Source: Cyclina sinensis
Lineage: Eukaryota > Mollusca > Bivalvia > Venerida > Veneridae
Assembly: GCA_012932295.1 (NCBI GenBank)
Contig: JAAONU010000001.1
Span: forward strand, 25,706,550 to 25,770,549
DNA length: 64,000 nt
Reading direction: 5' to 3'
The notes beneath the pieces were generated by a model. It was not told the DNA's origin. It saw only the letters and a program-made list of their open reading frames with translations, and searched no databases. Position numbers and translations under genes: made by a program. This document shows, one piece after another, positions 11,801-26,800 of this stretch (positions are counted from its first letter, which is position 1; each line of letters opens with the position of its first letter).

Positions 11801-14800
11801 TTGTATCAATAAAAATCTTGTACTATGATCTTGTATCAATAATAATCTTGTACTATGATCTTGTATCATAATAATCTTATACTATGATCTTGTATCAATA
11901 AAAATCTTACACTATGACCTTGTATCAATAATAATATTGTACTATGATCTTGTGTCATAATAATCTTATACTATGATCTTGTATCAATAAAAAGCTTACA
12001 CTATGACCTTGTATCAATAATAATATTGTACTATGATCTTGTATCAATAAAAATCTTACACTATGACCTTGTATCAATAATAATATTGTACTATGATCTT
12101 GTATCAATAAAAATCTTTCAGTATGACCTTGTATCATTAATTATCTTGTACTATGACCTTGTATCATAATAATCTTGTACTATGATCTTGTATCAATAAT
12201 AATCTTGTACTATGACCTTGTATCAATAAAAATCTTGTACTGTGATCTTGTATCAATAAAAATCTTACACAATGACCTTGTATCAATAAAAATCTTGCAC
12301 TGTGACCTTGTATCAATAAAAATCTTGTACTGTGATCTTGTATCAATAATAATCTTGTACTATGATATTGTATCAATAAAAATCTTACACAATGACCTTG
12401 TATCAATAAAAATCTTGCACTGTGACCTTGTATCAATAAAAATCTTACACAATGACCTTGTATCAATAAAAATCTTACACAATGACCTTGTATCAATAAA
12501 AATCTTGCACAATGACCTTGTATCAGTAAAAATCTTACACAATGACCTTGTATCAATAAAAATCTTGCAGTGTGATCTTGTATCAATAATAATCTTGTAC
12601 TATGATCTTGTATCATGATACAGTAAAAACTCACGATGCGACCAACTCAATATACAGACCAACTCAATATTACGAACATTTTCTTCTGGTCCCGATTTGT
12701 TTACTATATATTCTATTGTTAGTTAAACTCAGTAATAAGACCAACTCAATATTGCGTATTGCGACCGCAATTTCCGGTCCCGAATGAAAATACAAACCTT
12801 TTTTGAACTCGAAATTACGACCGCGACCAGAACGTAACAAAACGGGCAGCTGTTGACTTTAGCTATTTATTAAAGGTCGAGGTCGGCAAACTTGTTTACA
12901 CAAACATGTACATAATTGGCACCTCGTGTTAATCGGTGTTAATTGATAATTTGACAGGTCAAAAGGATCCAGGTGTGGATAATTTACTTTAAGGTTGGTA
13001 GTTATCGGTTTAATTGTTTATGACACCCTTATTAGAGTAGACTGCGGCTTACTGCACGATAAATTTTCTATTGTTATAGTCACTAATTGATGCGCAATTG
13101 AATTAACGCAACACTAAAATCCAAAATTTTGTGAGATTTACGTATCACTTTACATTTTTATTTTGATTGATACATATTGAACAAGTTGATCCGAGCAAAA
13201 GTTACCTAACAGACTGAAAGAAAAGTATAGCCAAACAATAATTTTTGCAATTTATATAGATTTAACCATATATTGACCATTATTCTGATCAAATCAGTAA
13301 GGACAAATAAAACAAATAAGTTATGCTCAGTGACACTACAATTGACGCAAAACACACACTGGGTCGATAAATCTACCATACACCTTCATGTCATCATCTG
13401 AACTCAATTTTAGGACCAACTCAATATTAAGACCACTTATTGCTGGTCCCAGAGGTGGTCTCATTTTTGAGGTTTTACTGTAATCTTATACTATGATCTT
13501 GTACCAATAAAAATCTTACACTATGACCTTGTATCAATAATAATATTGTACTATGATCTTGTATTATAATAATCTTACACTATGATCTTGTATCATAACT
13601 ATGATTTTGTATTTTGAGAAATCACAGTCATATTATGATCTTTTATCATAAATATTCTTCTGATATGATCTTGTGTCATGCCTCTGTTTATGCCAGGTTC
13701 AAAACTTGGACACAGGAAATAAATGATGGTTTGAAGGTCACAGAAGAAGTGAATTTATTCAATATGTAAGCCCAGATTTTGGTATCAATAATCAGGAAAA
13801 TTGGAGCAGTATTCATCTAAAATATGATTTTTAATATGAAGAAATTTTGATATTCATTTTCACATAACTAAGCCACCAGGTTAAATGTAATGCAAAATTT
13901 CAGCACTGCTCGGGGAGTGACATAACTTTATTTTATACATCTCGTTTGTTACTGTCATGACATGTATGAAGTCACATGTTCTGTTTGTTACTGTCATGAC
14001 ATGTATGAAGAAATCACATGTTTTGTTTGTAACTGTCATGACATGTATGAAGTCACATGTTCTGTTTGTTACTGTCATGACATGTGTGAAGTCACATGTT
14101 CTGTTTGTTACTGTCATGACATGTGTGAAGTCACATGTTCTGTTTGTTACTGTCATGACATGTATGAAGTCACATGTTCTGTTTGTTACTGTCATGACAT
14201 GTTTGAAGTCACATGTTCTGTTTGTTACTGTCATGACATGAATGAAGTCACATGTTCTGTTTGTTACTGTCATAACATGTTTGAAGTCACATTTTCTGTT
14301 TGTTACTGTCGTGACATGTATGAAGTCACATGTTCTGTTTGTTACTGTCATGACATGTATGAAGTCACATGTTCAGTTTATTACTGTCATGACATGTATG
14401 AAGTCTCATGTTCTGTTTGTTACTGTTGTGACATGTATGAAGTCACATGTTCTGTTACTTTATTTTTTCATCTGTTTCCACAGCTGCAATGTTACTACTA
14501 TACAACTCATTGTGTTAGTTTATCCTATTCAGCTTTGACTGTTACAGGGAGTTGTATTCAATAAAACCAGTTAATTGTACAATTGCATTTCTCATAGTAT
14601 GCATCCTTTTGACCTAGCAGAAGTACAAAAAAAGAAGAACAGTTAACTTGTACACCAGAGCTTTGTTCAGTTGCAATTTGCTTGATAGAGACTTGACTGT
14701 ATTTATTCCTAAAAGCTTTCATAAGTTAAAATATAGACTTTACATAAGAATTAACAGTCTATTTTTGATGTCATGCATATGAGAGAATGGGTTTTGATAT

Positions 14801-17800
14801 TTGATTGAATGGGCAAAGCTGAGAAATATCTTGCTAAATTTGGAAGTTTCTCTTCAAGAAATAAATAATATATTTATACACTACAACTGAATTATATTCT
14901 GGAAATCAGAAAAATTTTAAGAACTATTTTGAGGTTCAGGAAATCCATTCATCTTATATTTTCTCTTGCACAGATGAATTGTCCAGTTTTTGGCAATGAC
15001 ATGATATCATAGGGTGTATTATAGTTCCTTCAAACAAGACCTTTCTCGGAAGCTGGCAGAATGTTGGTGATTACTATAAATAGTACTGGGGAGGGAGCAT
15101 ACCTGAACCTGAAATGAACATGCAAATACAGCATGACCTGTTTTTATTCTTGGCTTTCATAACTGTGAGAAACAAGCCATTGACTAGTTAAAGCCAAAGT
15201 ACCATTCTTTGAATGATAGATGTTTGTGATAAAAATTATTCTTGTTTTTTTCTTTTTTTTTTGTAGAACTTCATTTTTTATTGTATCCTAACTTGTGTTT
15301 ACAGCAACAAGGACCTGAAAATGTTTCTGTATAAAACTGTTTTGATATTTGAATATGATTTGTTTGGATGCATTTTGTTTTAAAGTTATGTATAAAAAGG
15401 CAAATTTATTTCAGATAATCCGTGATGACCTGGTTGCAGACCTACGGTATCAGTTACAGTTGAATCCTGAACGCATCAGTGTAACAGACAATGCTGGGAA
15501 CACACCAGTGCATGTTGCTGCAAAATACAACAGAGTTAGGTCCCTTGCTGTGCTCTTGGAATTTAAAGCAGGTATGTTGGGAGATTCTTTTGGTTCTCTA
15601 AGGTATGAAATGCTTGTTCAATTGAGTTAGGTCCCTTGTAGAATACTGGGAGATTGTTTGGGTCCTTTAATTCATAAATTGCTCTAAAGTTTGATCTGGT
15701 ATGTTGGTGATCATTTTTTTACCTTTTAAGTGTGTGATGTGCTGACAGTAAAATCAGGTCCTATGTGCATTTTGATTCTAAAGCTAGTATGTTTGGGGTG
15801 ATCCTCTTGGTTTTTGGAAGAAATCTTACTAAACAGTGGAGGGAGGTCCATTGCAGTAATTTTATAATCAGTTTTTTTTGTAAATGTTTTTTGAAAGCAT
15901 AAACTGCCTGATTTGTATTTAAAACAGAGTTATATGTGTTATGTCACTTGCAAAAGTATTGGCAAAGTCAGAAATTTTATAGTAAAAGACCGACAAGAAA
16001 AAAGATTACATTTGCACAAACTACACAGTCTTAGTTCAACTTCAGAAACCTTAATATACTGATCTGTTTCTTAGGACTACATATTTAGATTTGCAAACAT
16101 AAAAAAATTTATTTCCATCATGGTTTTATCATGATTTTTTTTAAGGTGATTTTGTTTTTCTTTTTCGAAATTAACATGATAGAGTGTGATCTCAGAATAG
16201 ACTTAGGAGTTCAAGTGGTGCAAAAAGGAAATGATACCAAAAAAATTCAAATGCAAAGTGTTAATTGCTCACCCAAGCTCATGAAGCTTTTGGGACTGTC
16301 ATGTTTATTATCTTGTAGCTCTTTATGTTTTTGAATACTTTTCCTTGCAGTTGATTAAGACCAAATTTAGTGTTCTTTTTTATAGTTACACTTGTGAATG
16401 GTCTTCTCTGTAAAACACATCGTCAGGTGCATTATGACCAGAGTTATGTCCCTTGCTGCTGTTATTATTGAATTAAAGCTGGTAGGTTTAGAGTTCCTGA
16501 TGCTTGCATTAGTAGTCAGGAAATGAAATTGTTATTTGCATTGTGTGGATATCTGTTATTCAACTTGTCCAAACTGTGAATCTAAGATCGTGAATGTTTT
16601 GCTTTGCCAAGGTTTTGTTTAAGTTAAATGCACTCTGTTAACTTAAAAATAAAAGAGTGATTTACTAAAATCCCAGATATTTCCACCTTGCAAAAATGAC
16701 CACTTCTACAATAGGTCTTCTTGCTTTATTTCAGTGCTCAAAATTCATTTTATTTCAAGGATTATTGATCTTTAATATGCTTGAATATGCATTTACTGAT
16801 GACTTTATTTATCCAATCAGCACTTTATTGTACAGAACGGTGAAGAGCAATTACCATAGGACAATAATTTAACTTGAATTATTTTTGATCCTGTGTGTCA
16901 TGTTTTAATACCCATTAGCAGTTATTTTTGTTTCAATAAAGTGGACTAGTCCCAAGAGGCTAATAAACTATTTGAAGAGGTCTCAACAGAATTGTGTAGG
17001 AATGTAGTAACCAGTAAACAATCATGTAAATATAAAATTAACTAAGTGGGGTTTTTTTATAATCTGCTATTTAAATCATAGGTCTGAAAATTTTCATGTA
17101 CATACATGACATTATGTTGTTTGTTTTCATTTTCAAGTTTTATTGAAATTTTTCAAATTTAATTGTAATAAAAACATAGGACATGGTCTTACATTATGTT
17201 TTTATTTCGATATATTCACAACAATTAATTGTGGCAACTGCATTAGAAATAATTTCTTTTTTTTTTTTTTTTTTTTTTTTTTATATATAAGGCCACGACT
17301 TTTTTATTTATTGGTTTACAAAATTTTTTCAGAAAATGGTCCGTTGGGCGGTCGAAAAAAAAAAAAAAAAAAAGAACATTTTCAGTTGAAACAACATGTG
17401 TTAATTTCTTCAGATATTAAGACATTAACAAAAAAAAAGTATACCCTTATTCTTTTAAAACAGATAAAGCTAACTCGTCAAATGTATTACAAAAATTTAG
17501 TATCTTTTTCACCAACGAAATATCTGAATGCAAGAGGGGAGGAGTGTACAGTACTGCTCCCGCGATGTACATTTTTCTCTTTAACTCCGCGGATATAAGG
17601 ATGAAAATCGCGGAGAAACTTTGAGGAACTTCCTAAATCGTGGAGGCGTCGCAGAGACGTTTTTTGTCTGAAAAATGATGGAATTTACTGTGAAATCAAT
17701 CCTCCGCGAATCTCCGCGATTTGTTTATGCATTCAGTTGACTATATTGTTTATTTTCTAGTGAATTTTCATATTTACTTACTCTTTTTACCTTCATGTTT

Positions 17801-20800
17801 TAGGATGCTTTATATTTTTATTCGTTACAATGTTTTTTACAAATGACTGAAAAATTCACGATATCATATGTTGGTCTCATGACCTATGATCTGTACACGC
17901 ATACAATATTGTGTCAATCGTTAATTGGTTCCTAAATATAAGATATGACCTTTTACATTGAGCAACAGTAATTTTCCATAAATGGTTTTCACATTACGTC
18001 ACTTTACAAGCTTCAGACACCGTGTGCTCTTTAGAGCGGGAAATGTACCATGCTTTTTCCGTGAAAACCGATTTTTTAGTGATGTTATGTGAATAAGATA
18101 TTTAATATCTTTGACATATATCTGGACTTTTTTTATTTAGACAATGTTAGATTTGTTCACTGAACAAGTTTGGTTTTGTACGACTCAATCTTTAATACTG
18201 AATGCGTGAAATGAGGGTATTTGTAGAAAAGAAACACAGCCGATTATGAATAGATTTACACACCTACCTGACAGCTTGTTAATTAACTTTAATTTCTGCA
18301 ACTTTTTTAATCGGTGCCGCGCTTGCGTTAATCCACTCGCAAATAAATTATAAATGATAATCAAACTGCGAAAAGTTAATACATCTAATTTAAACACTCA
18401 AAATTCGAACAAATGGGCTCTAATTCTGATGCAATTGTGTACGAACGCTCCTATTTGTTTACACAAAGAATGACATTTCAAAGCAATTGCTTCACTAAAC
18501 AGCTGATCACATTTTCAGAAAATGACTTGACCGGTTTACAATCAACACGTGTTAAACTGCTTTCCAATTTTTTGGAAATCATGAACTCTGCTGCGACATC
18601 TGTATCGTCTAGGTGCTTGGCAAAAATTATTGATCGGTTTTGCTATATAATAACAAGCGTTCGAAAAATTCAAAAACGAAAGTATACAATGACAGTTTCA
18701 TTATTGTCATTACGTACTGTATGTTCTTGATTAAAGCATTTTAAGTGTATACATTTTATGATTATTTTTTCACACCTTCAAATGGGAAAATAATTTGTCA
18801 AAACTCTGGTGATGAAACATTAGCATATTCGCGTAGAATCTTTACGGTAACGCTCTAAAACTTAAAAATGCGGAGATTGTGTGTAAACTTAATTCGCGGA
18901 GATTATGAGCGCTTTTCAAGGAGAAACTCGCGGATTTCGGAGGTTTGCGTCAACCGCGATCGAGGAGGAAGCACAAAATTTGTACACATCGCGGGAGCTG
19001 TACTGTAGTAACTCCTTTTTCTGAAAATGGCAATGACCCCCAAAAGTGATCATTTTTTACGACATTGCTCTTCTGGTATTATTTATTTTAAAAATTAAAT
19101 GGTTATTCGTGTTTTATATTGTTAAATGGCATTCGTATTTACTCACTTTTATTTGCATTCGAACTCGAAGTGACTTTTTTTTTTATTGTTTTCTTCCCTT
19201 TTCTGAGTGGTCGGAAATGAAACATATAAAAAAAGGACGATTTTCTGATTTTATTTTTTTTCCACTTTCCAAGAAATTAGGGTCGGCGGTTTTGTAAACC
19301 AATATATTAAAAAATCGTGGCCTAAATAAAACTTACCCCTAGAGATTATAATGACATACCAAATTGAAAGAGAAAATATGCGACATCAAAAACAGATTAA
19401 TTCTGATATGCAATGACAGTTTAGATGCTACAGAAATTACAGATGTTTGTGATGGGAAAATAAGTGTTTGAATAAAAACTTGCAATAATGGTGAACCCAA
19501 AGAATTTGACCAAGTGTACATTTCATATTAGATACGAGTGTTTTCTCTTGACAGAGATTGATTTCACATATTTCACTATTACATTTAATCTATATAGACA
19601 CTATTGACATGAATATTCATTCGGTCATGCAACTGACTCACAACTGTAACATGCTGTTTTGATTCGGCAAAATACTCCTTTAATAAGTGTGTATGACAAT
19701 GATTTACAAGATCAAAGGAGCATCTTAATAATTTCTTTTTCCCTATTTTGAGCACATCATGTTATCTTGCTGGTTGTCTTTCTGTCTTATTCTTAACCCT
19801 TCCCATGAAATGCAAAAGGTTTCAGTAATTTTTTAGACTAAATTTTGACTTGTTTCTCTTGGCTTTTCAGAAAGCAGTTCAAAAGTCACATTGTGACATC
19901 CAACACCAGTTTTGAAGATTTCTCATGAATTTATTGGATACTGTTTATCATCTTCCAAATCACAACATCTGACATCTGAGGTGCTTTCCCTTCATTTCAA
20001 TGATACTTCAGACTGGTGACATTAGGGTCACATCTGCATAATCTTGAAATACCTCAACCTCATTTGCATCTGTTCACTTATCTTTCTCAGATACAAATGT
20101 GACAGGGCCTTATGATATGTACCCACTTCATCTGGCAGCAAAGTACAATTCTGTTGAAGCCGCCAAGTACCTGTTGCAACATGGAGCGGATATAATGTGC
20201 CGTGACTGTAAACAGAAAACACCGCTACATCATGCTGCCAGGAAAGGCCATGTTGGTATGGTTGAGGTAAGAAAGCAAAAAATGTTATAAAATGATGTTT
20301 TTGTTTCATTATACCCCCACCACGAATGGGGGCTGGGGGGGTATACTGGAATCGCTTTGTCGTGTCCATCGGTCAGTCGGTCGGTTGGTCCGTCTCCACC
20401 TTGCCCACTCAATAAATCATAAACTAATGGAAGGATTTTCTTCAAACTTGGCTCTGATGTTAACTTCAACATGGAAATGTGCAGAACCCATGATGCCCTT
20501 GTGTCAGGTCAAGGTCAAGATCACACTGGAAGGTCAGATAATTTTCGTGTCTGCTCTGTAAATCCTGTACACCTTGAAGGATTTTCTTCAAACTTGGCTC
20601 AAATATTCACTTCATGATAGCAATGTGCACAAGGTCACACTTGAAGGTAAAATTTTTAACAAAGAATTATAAGACAAGGATTTCCTTCTAACTTTGCTCA
20701 AATGTTCATCTCAACAAGGCAATGTGCATAACCCATATTGCTCTTGTGTCGGCACAGGGTCAAGGTCACACTGGAAAGTCAGATAATTTTCGTGTCTGCT

Positions 20801-23800
20801 CTGTAAATCCTATACACTTTGAAGGATTTTCTTCAAACTTAGCTTAAATGTTCACCTCATGATAGCAATGTGCAGAACCCATGTTGACCTTGTACCAGCT
20901 CAAAGTCAAGGTCACACTTGAAGGTAAAATTTTTAACAATGAATTATAAGACAAGGATTTCCTTCTAACTTTGCTGAAATGTTCATCTCAACAAGGCAAT
21001 GTGCATAACTCATATTGCTCTTGTGTCAGCTCAAGGTCAAGGTCACACTGGAAGGTCAAATATCTGACAATTAAATAAAGACAATGTGTCTTGTTTCCTC
21101 TGTGAATTCTTTACCCCTTGAAAGATTTTGTTCTTACTTGGCTCAAATATTCAACTCAAAAAGGCAATGTGCAGAACCCACATTGCCCTTGTGTCAGGTC
21201 AAGGTCATATCGGAAGGTCAGATAATTTTCGTGTCCGCTCTGAAAATTTTATACTCTTTGAAGGATTTTCTTTAAACTTGGCTCAAATGTTCACCTCATG
21301 ACAGCAATGTGCAGAACCCATGTTGACCTTGTACTAGCTTTAAGGTCAAGGTCACACTTGAAGATCAAATATTTGACAATGAATTATAAGACAAGGATTT
21401 TCTTCTAACTTCGCCCAAATGTTCATCTCAACAAGACAATGTGCATAACCCATATTGCCCTTGTGTCAGCTCATAGTCAAGTGGAAAGTCAGACAATTTT
21501 TTTGTCTGCGTTTTAAATCCTATACCCCTTGAATGATTTTATTCAAACTTTGCTCAAATGTTTCCCTAATGAAGAGAATATACAAACTGGTGTTGAATTT
21601 GTGTTGCCCTTGTACTAGCTCATGGTCAAGGTCACACTTGAAAGTCAAATATTAGACAATCAAATTAAGATGTTGACTTTTTCTGTACGGAAAATTGCCA
21701 GTATTATATTCCTATATGTACAATTGGAGCGGGGTTAGTGTTATCCGATATTATGTAATGCTATGTTTTGATTGGCTGTTAGAAGATCCGATTATTGCCG
21801 AAGCATTACGTATTTTTACGATGTACTACCTGTTGAATCAATTTGCGAAGTTGTGTTATTCCGGAAATCCTCGGACAGAATTACGGACAGAATCACGTGA
21901 CTGTCTGGTAATATTGTGTAGGAACATTGAATGTTATTGCTTTGAAATCTATTAATAGTAACAAGTAACTGATTAGAGATACAGGTAACTTTTTGAAGGC
22001 TGGCAAAAATATGGCGGTTGATAAAAATGCAAAACATAGTAATTTTGTAATTACAGTTACAGTCATTTTTCTTCACAATTCAATATTTTATATCATTTAA
22101 AAGGTCTTTAAACTCATATTTTAGATATATAAAAATGATTTTCAAAACTGTTCACTTTCTTGTTTGTAAATGGTTAAACTTAGTGCAGCTAAGCTGCTAG
22201 ACAGGTATAAATTAATTTAGTTTTCTTTTTTAAAAGCAAAAATTCAAAATCTGCTTATATTTTCAAAATATGAATTTAAAGAGCTTTCAAATGATGTAAA
22301 ATGATACAATGTTTATGTTTGATGTTTTTAAATAATGAATTCGGCTCACTAAGAAAAAATACATCTAAAGTTAAAAATTCTGTCTGGTTCCCGGTGGTAC
22401 TTTGCTACGACAGTGACTGTTCCTCACCTGGTCTTTAATATGTTGAATTATATCAAAGTAATCAAAGCATGGTCATAGTTTATTATCATAATTGATATTA
22501 CAAGTATATATTTGTTATTCTATTCAAGCACGTTTGTTATTCTGTTCAAGCATGTTATTCCATGAAATTCATGTTATTTTGTTACTTAACAAAACAAACA
22601 CTGTTCCAGTATATAATTATCACCAGTAAACATCAAGAGGATATATGGAATAAAAGGTGAACAACATAGGTTGTTGTGTTCTCAAAAATGGGCATTACTT
22701 AGTTACAATTTGTCTGAACAGACAGGTCTTCATTAAAGTATATCTAATTTTTTTTTTAAGCAAAAAAATTGCTGTAGCTTAAGGTTCCTAAAATACGTAA
22801 ACCGACACTCAAATGGTCAGTCATTTAATTTTTCTGTTCTTACTTGGTTCATGATATTTTTATTTTAGCTGTTTTGTAAATATGCAATCATTATTCTGAT
22901 TGATGATCAAATGTTAATATTCCGTGAAGTGTTGTCTTTTTTTCCTCATCATAAACACAACTATTTCTGCCCACAAAAGTTATTCCCTTTTCCATATATT
23001 CAAATATCAAGTCACCTTCTATCAATGACATTGGGGGTATGAATCGCATTCAGCGGTAGTTCTAGTTCTGCCTACATTGTATTTTAAGCCTGTTTACTTT
23101 GTTGACATCTGTTATTGACAAGGCACCTGTGTGTATTATGTTTTTATGTGAATTCTAATTTTTTTCTCAGTTCATATGCTAAAAATGCACCATATGTTAT
23201 CTTAATCATTAGTCTAATCTTATTTTTACATTATTCTTTCAATTCTATATTGCTAATTACCAGGTTGGTCTGACAGAGCGTAGAAATGTAGGACATTCCC
23301 GATAGCTTTTGATGGATCTACTGAAGTAAGGTCCTTTCGTTTTGTCCTGATACAAAATCCCTTGAAGTACAGTGATTTTACAAATGACTGTTACAAAAGT
23401 CTAATGTTATATCTTTATTACATGAGTGGTATTGGCATAAATAAATTCATCTATAGTTTTAACAAGCAGTGCAGGGTGAACTGAGTACGGGGCTGTCATC
23501 TTGATATATATATATGAGTATTTAATGATTAGATATTAGAAAATATTTACTGAACTAGTCACTTATGTTTAATGAATACAGCTGAAATCATGTCCAACAA
23601 GCATGTATTAATTTGGTGATTTGACAGGTTTTGCTGTGACAGGCATTGTGTGGTCATACTTTTGATGTTGCTGAATACTTATTTCAGATATTATAATGAC
23701 ACGCCTTCATTTTGCAAGGTGTGTCTGTAACTTGAATGTCTTTATATAGGTCAGTTGACAAGCATATGTACTGAAATGTCACAATCCCAACCCAAAAATG

Positions 23801-26800
23801 ACAGATGTAAACACTGCGAGCACATTTTTCTCCAGTAACAATACTATTTTAGAAGTTCGTGTGTCAGAAGTCCAAGCAACAGTACAGCAAAATGTAAAAC
23901 CCAGCTACTCACAAGAATTAAAAAGAACAAGTATAGTTAATAGAACGAGCATTACATAAAATGTTGATACAGATATTTCATATAATATAATTATGTAAAT
24001 GTTTACAGCGTGTTTTGTACAAAATTTCATAAGCTGAAACATTGCTAAGAAATAAGTAGTCACTTAAGTTTTGTGTAGATGCATGGTGCAATCAACTCTT
24101 AATTATATTGAAAATAGAGTTAATGAAAACAGAAAGAGAATAATGAAGTTTTCTTTGCTGAGGTCCATATACATAGTCATGTACATACATTCTTAATGAG
24201 AATTTTAAACAGTATTGCAAAGAATTGCACATAATGTAATATGAAAGTATTGACTGATAATTTAATTTTTTAAGGCAGTAAAGATATTTAAAAATTATAA
24301 CATTGCTTGTTATTTGTTTTATTCTTCAAAGACAATTTATAAGTTCTTAAAAATTCACATATATTCAATATAATTTAATAATTTGTTGATTAATGGAAAT
24401 TCTGTGTTGATAATTATGAGAGACATCTTTGATAATGATTAATTGAATAAGTATTTAATCGGCCCAACACTTAGTCTAACGTTTATATCTGTATTCTTTG
24501 CAGATTGACAAAACAAATCCTTGTGGCTAACTGACACACTCTTGCATGAGACCCACTAACTCGAAAAGTCATTCTCCCTAACCTAGGTAATAAATGGAAC
24601 AAGTTTTCTCAAGGGGCCTAAATGAGACATAGGTATGGACTGGAACAATTTGTTTCCTTAGGGGCCTATCTAATAGACATTATAGTGATTGAGAGAACTA
24701 AGATTATTAGTTAATTGGCTGCCATTAGTTTATTGAAGAGTGCAGTAAGCATTTAAAATTAATGGTACTTTAAGTCTTAGATGGTTGAAGTCTCTATTGC
24801 TTGCCTGAGCATGAAAGTCCCTTGGAGGGCTATTTGAAATCCTTGAGAGTTTGTCATCAACATCAGACATTTGTGCCACTTAGATCCTTGAAGTTTAGAA
24901 GTTTAATCTTATATAACTATTGGACCATATGGTCCATGAGGCATATATACAAACATATACACACAATGAACATGGCAAACAGTTAATCGAATTGCATAAC
25001 TTATTTAGTTTGGAGAATGCGTATTTATGTTAAACATTGAGTTATCATTTGTATATTTTCTAAATCCTAAATAAATTCATTTAACATAAACACCAGCTTC
25101 ATTCTTACCAAAACGAAACATAAGAACATTATTGATAGAGAGCAGATAATTGATAAATAAAAAACTAAAATGATGGTTTAACTATCCAGTATCTTGCACT
25201 CTTTCAACCCAAAAGGTGAATGTGGGTTATGGTAAATATTACGAGTATTACTATGGATAATAATGAAAACAAAAATCAAGCACAAAGTGTCAACTATACT
25301 GTATCATACAAATATATATGAAGATACTAGTTATTCACATGTAGTCTGTTCTTTTCTAAGTTCAGAAGCATGATATATGTATTTACCTAAATTTCGTAAA
25401 ATATTTTCATTTTCTGTATTTAGCAAATTTCAGAACATTTCCATATTCAGATCGCTAGTATGTATAATAGGAATGAACTGGTATCTTAAATTGTCATATA
25501 ATTGACATTCTGACACAAAGTGATATTCATCCTCTAGCCTTTTACAAACAGTACATTTTCTATAATGTAAAGGTGTTCTAATTGGTTTGGTCCACCTACC
25601 AGTTTCAGTATATAATCTGTGTGATGACATTCTTAGCTTAGTAAGCATATTATGAGATTTGTTTACACCAATAATTTCTAAAAATGGCTGAGACTGGAAT
25701 ATTTCAATACCTCAGTAAAACAAGGCTCAACTGTGCCAGTTCTGAACAGACTGATCATGAAGCCTCTGTTTTACATTAACTGTAAAGACAATAGCATCAC
25801 CAACACTTTGTAAAAGCCACACATTATAGAAGCCTAATGAACATAATAAATGTTTAAGACATGTACACCAATTAGGTTTGTTTGGATAAATTTCCATGTC
25901 ATTTTTTAACATACTATACACTTTTTTAACATATTTATTATTGTTAGAATGTACAATCTTCAGACAATATATTATTTCAATAAATAAACATCTTGTGTGA
26001 ACGATACTCTACCCAACCCTCCATAGACAAAATCATTTTGGCCAGTTTTCTTTACACATAAAATTCTTTTACAAAAAGACATATGTACTCGTTCAATAGC
26101 ATAACGTTGAGTAAAACCCCAAACCTCACGACCAGTAAGTCAAAATATGCATGATTAATTTGTCAAATAATTCCAATCTATGTTGGACAGTAATATTTAC
26201 AAACTTGCTGAGATACTTATTCATTTGAAATATTGCCTTCATTACCTGACCTGAAAGGTTGTGTTGTGCTTCAATAAAAGACTGGCCTGTTGAGAATACA
26301 ATACCCAAATAACCAAAAGTGGTGACAATTTCTATATTATATTTTTTCTTTGTATAAAAATACTGTATTGCCCTGGCTGTGCAAACATCTCTCCATTCCA
26401 TATCTAACCTGTTTACCAGAAACTCTGTAATTATGTTGACTAATTCTCACCATTTATTCTCCACAATTCCTCTAAAAATAAGATTGTTTCTTCTTGATCG
26501 TGCCTCAGTATCTATGAACTTGTAAGCAAGGGTTTTCATGAATTCAGTCTGCTGGTTTGTGGTGTGGTTGATCTGACCTACATTATTGCCTGCTTTAAGA
26601 AATCATTCAGTCCTAGTTCAGTATTCCGCATAGTTTGTAGATCAGTAGCTTGCTTTGATAAGCAATATAAGGCCACTTTGATTCTCTCATTATCATTTTG
26701 TTTAGCTTGATTGTTTACAGTATTCATTAGTAATAGATGCAACTGAAACATCATTTTACAGTTATGATTTAGCTATTTTTATACATTGTACTGGTATATT

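Noticed and set aside
12164..12634. Repeat frames on both strands
   Set aside because: 30-bp minisatellite; no coding evidence.
13881..14564. Frames of up to 200 codons, Cys-rich, on both strands
   Set aside because: 39-bp minisatellite read in a fixed frame; not a gene.
18413..18730. 105-codon frame inside a nested MITE
   Set aside because: No transposase motif or other domain; length is compatible with chance.
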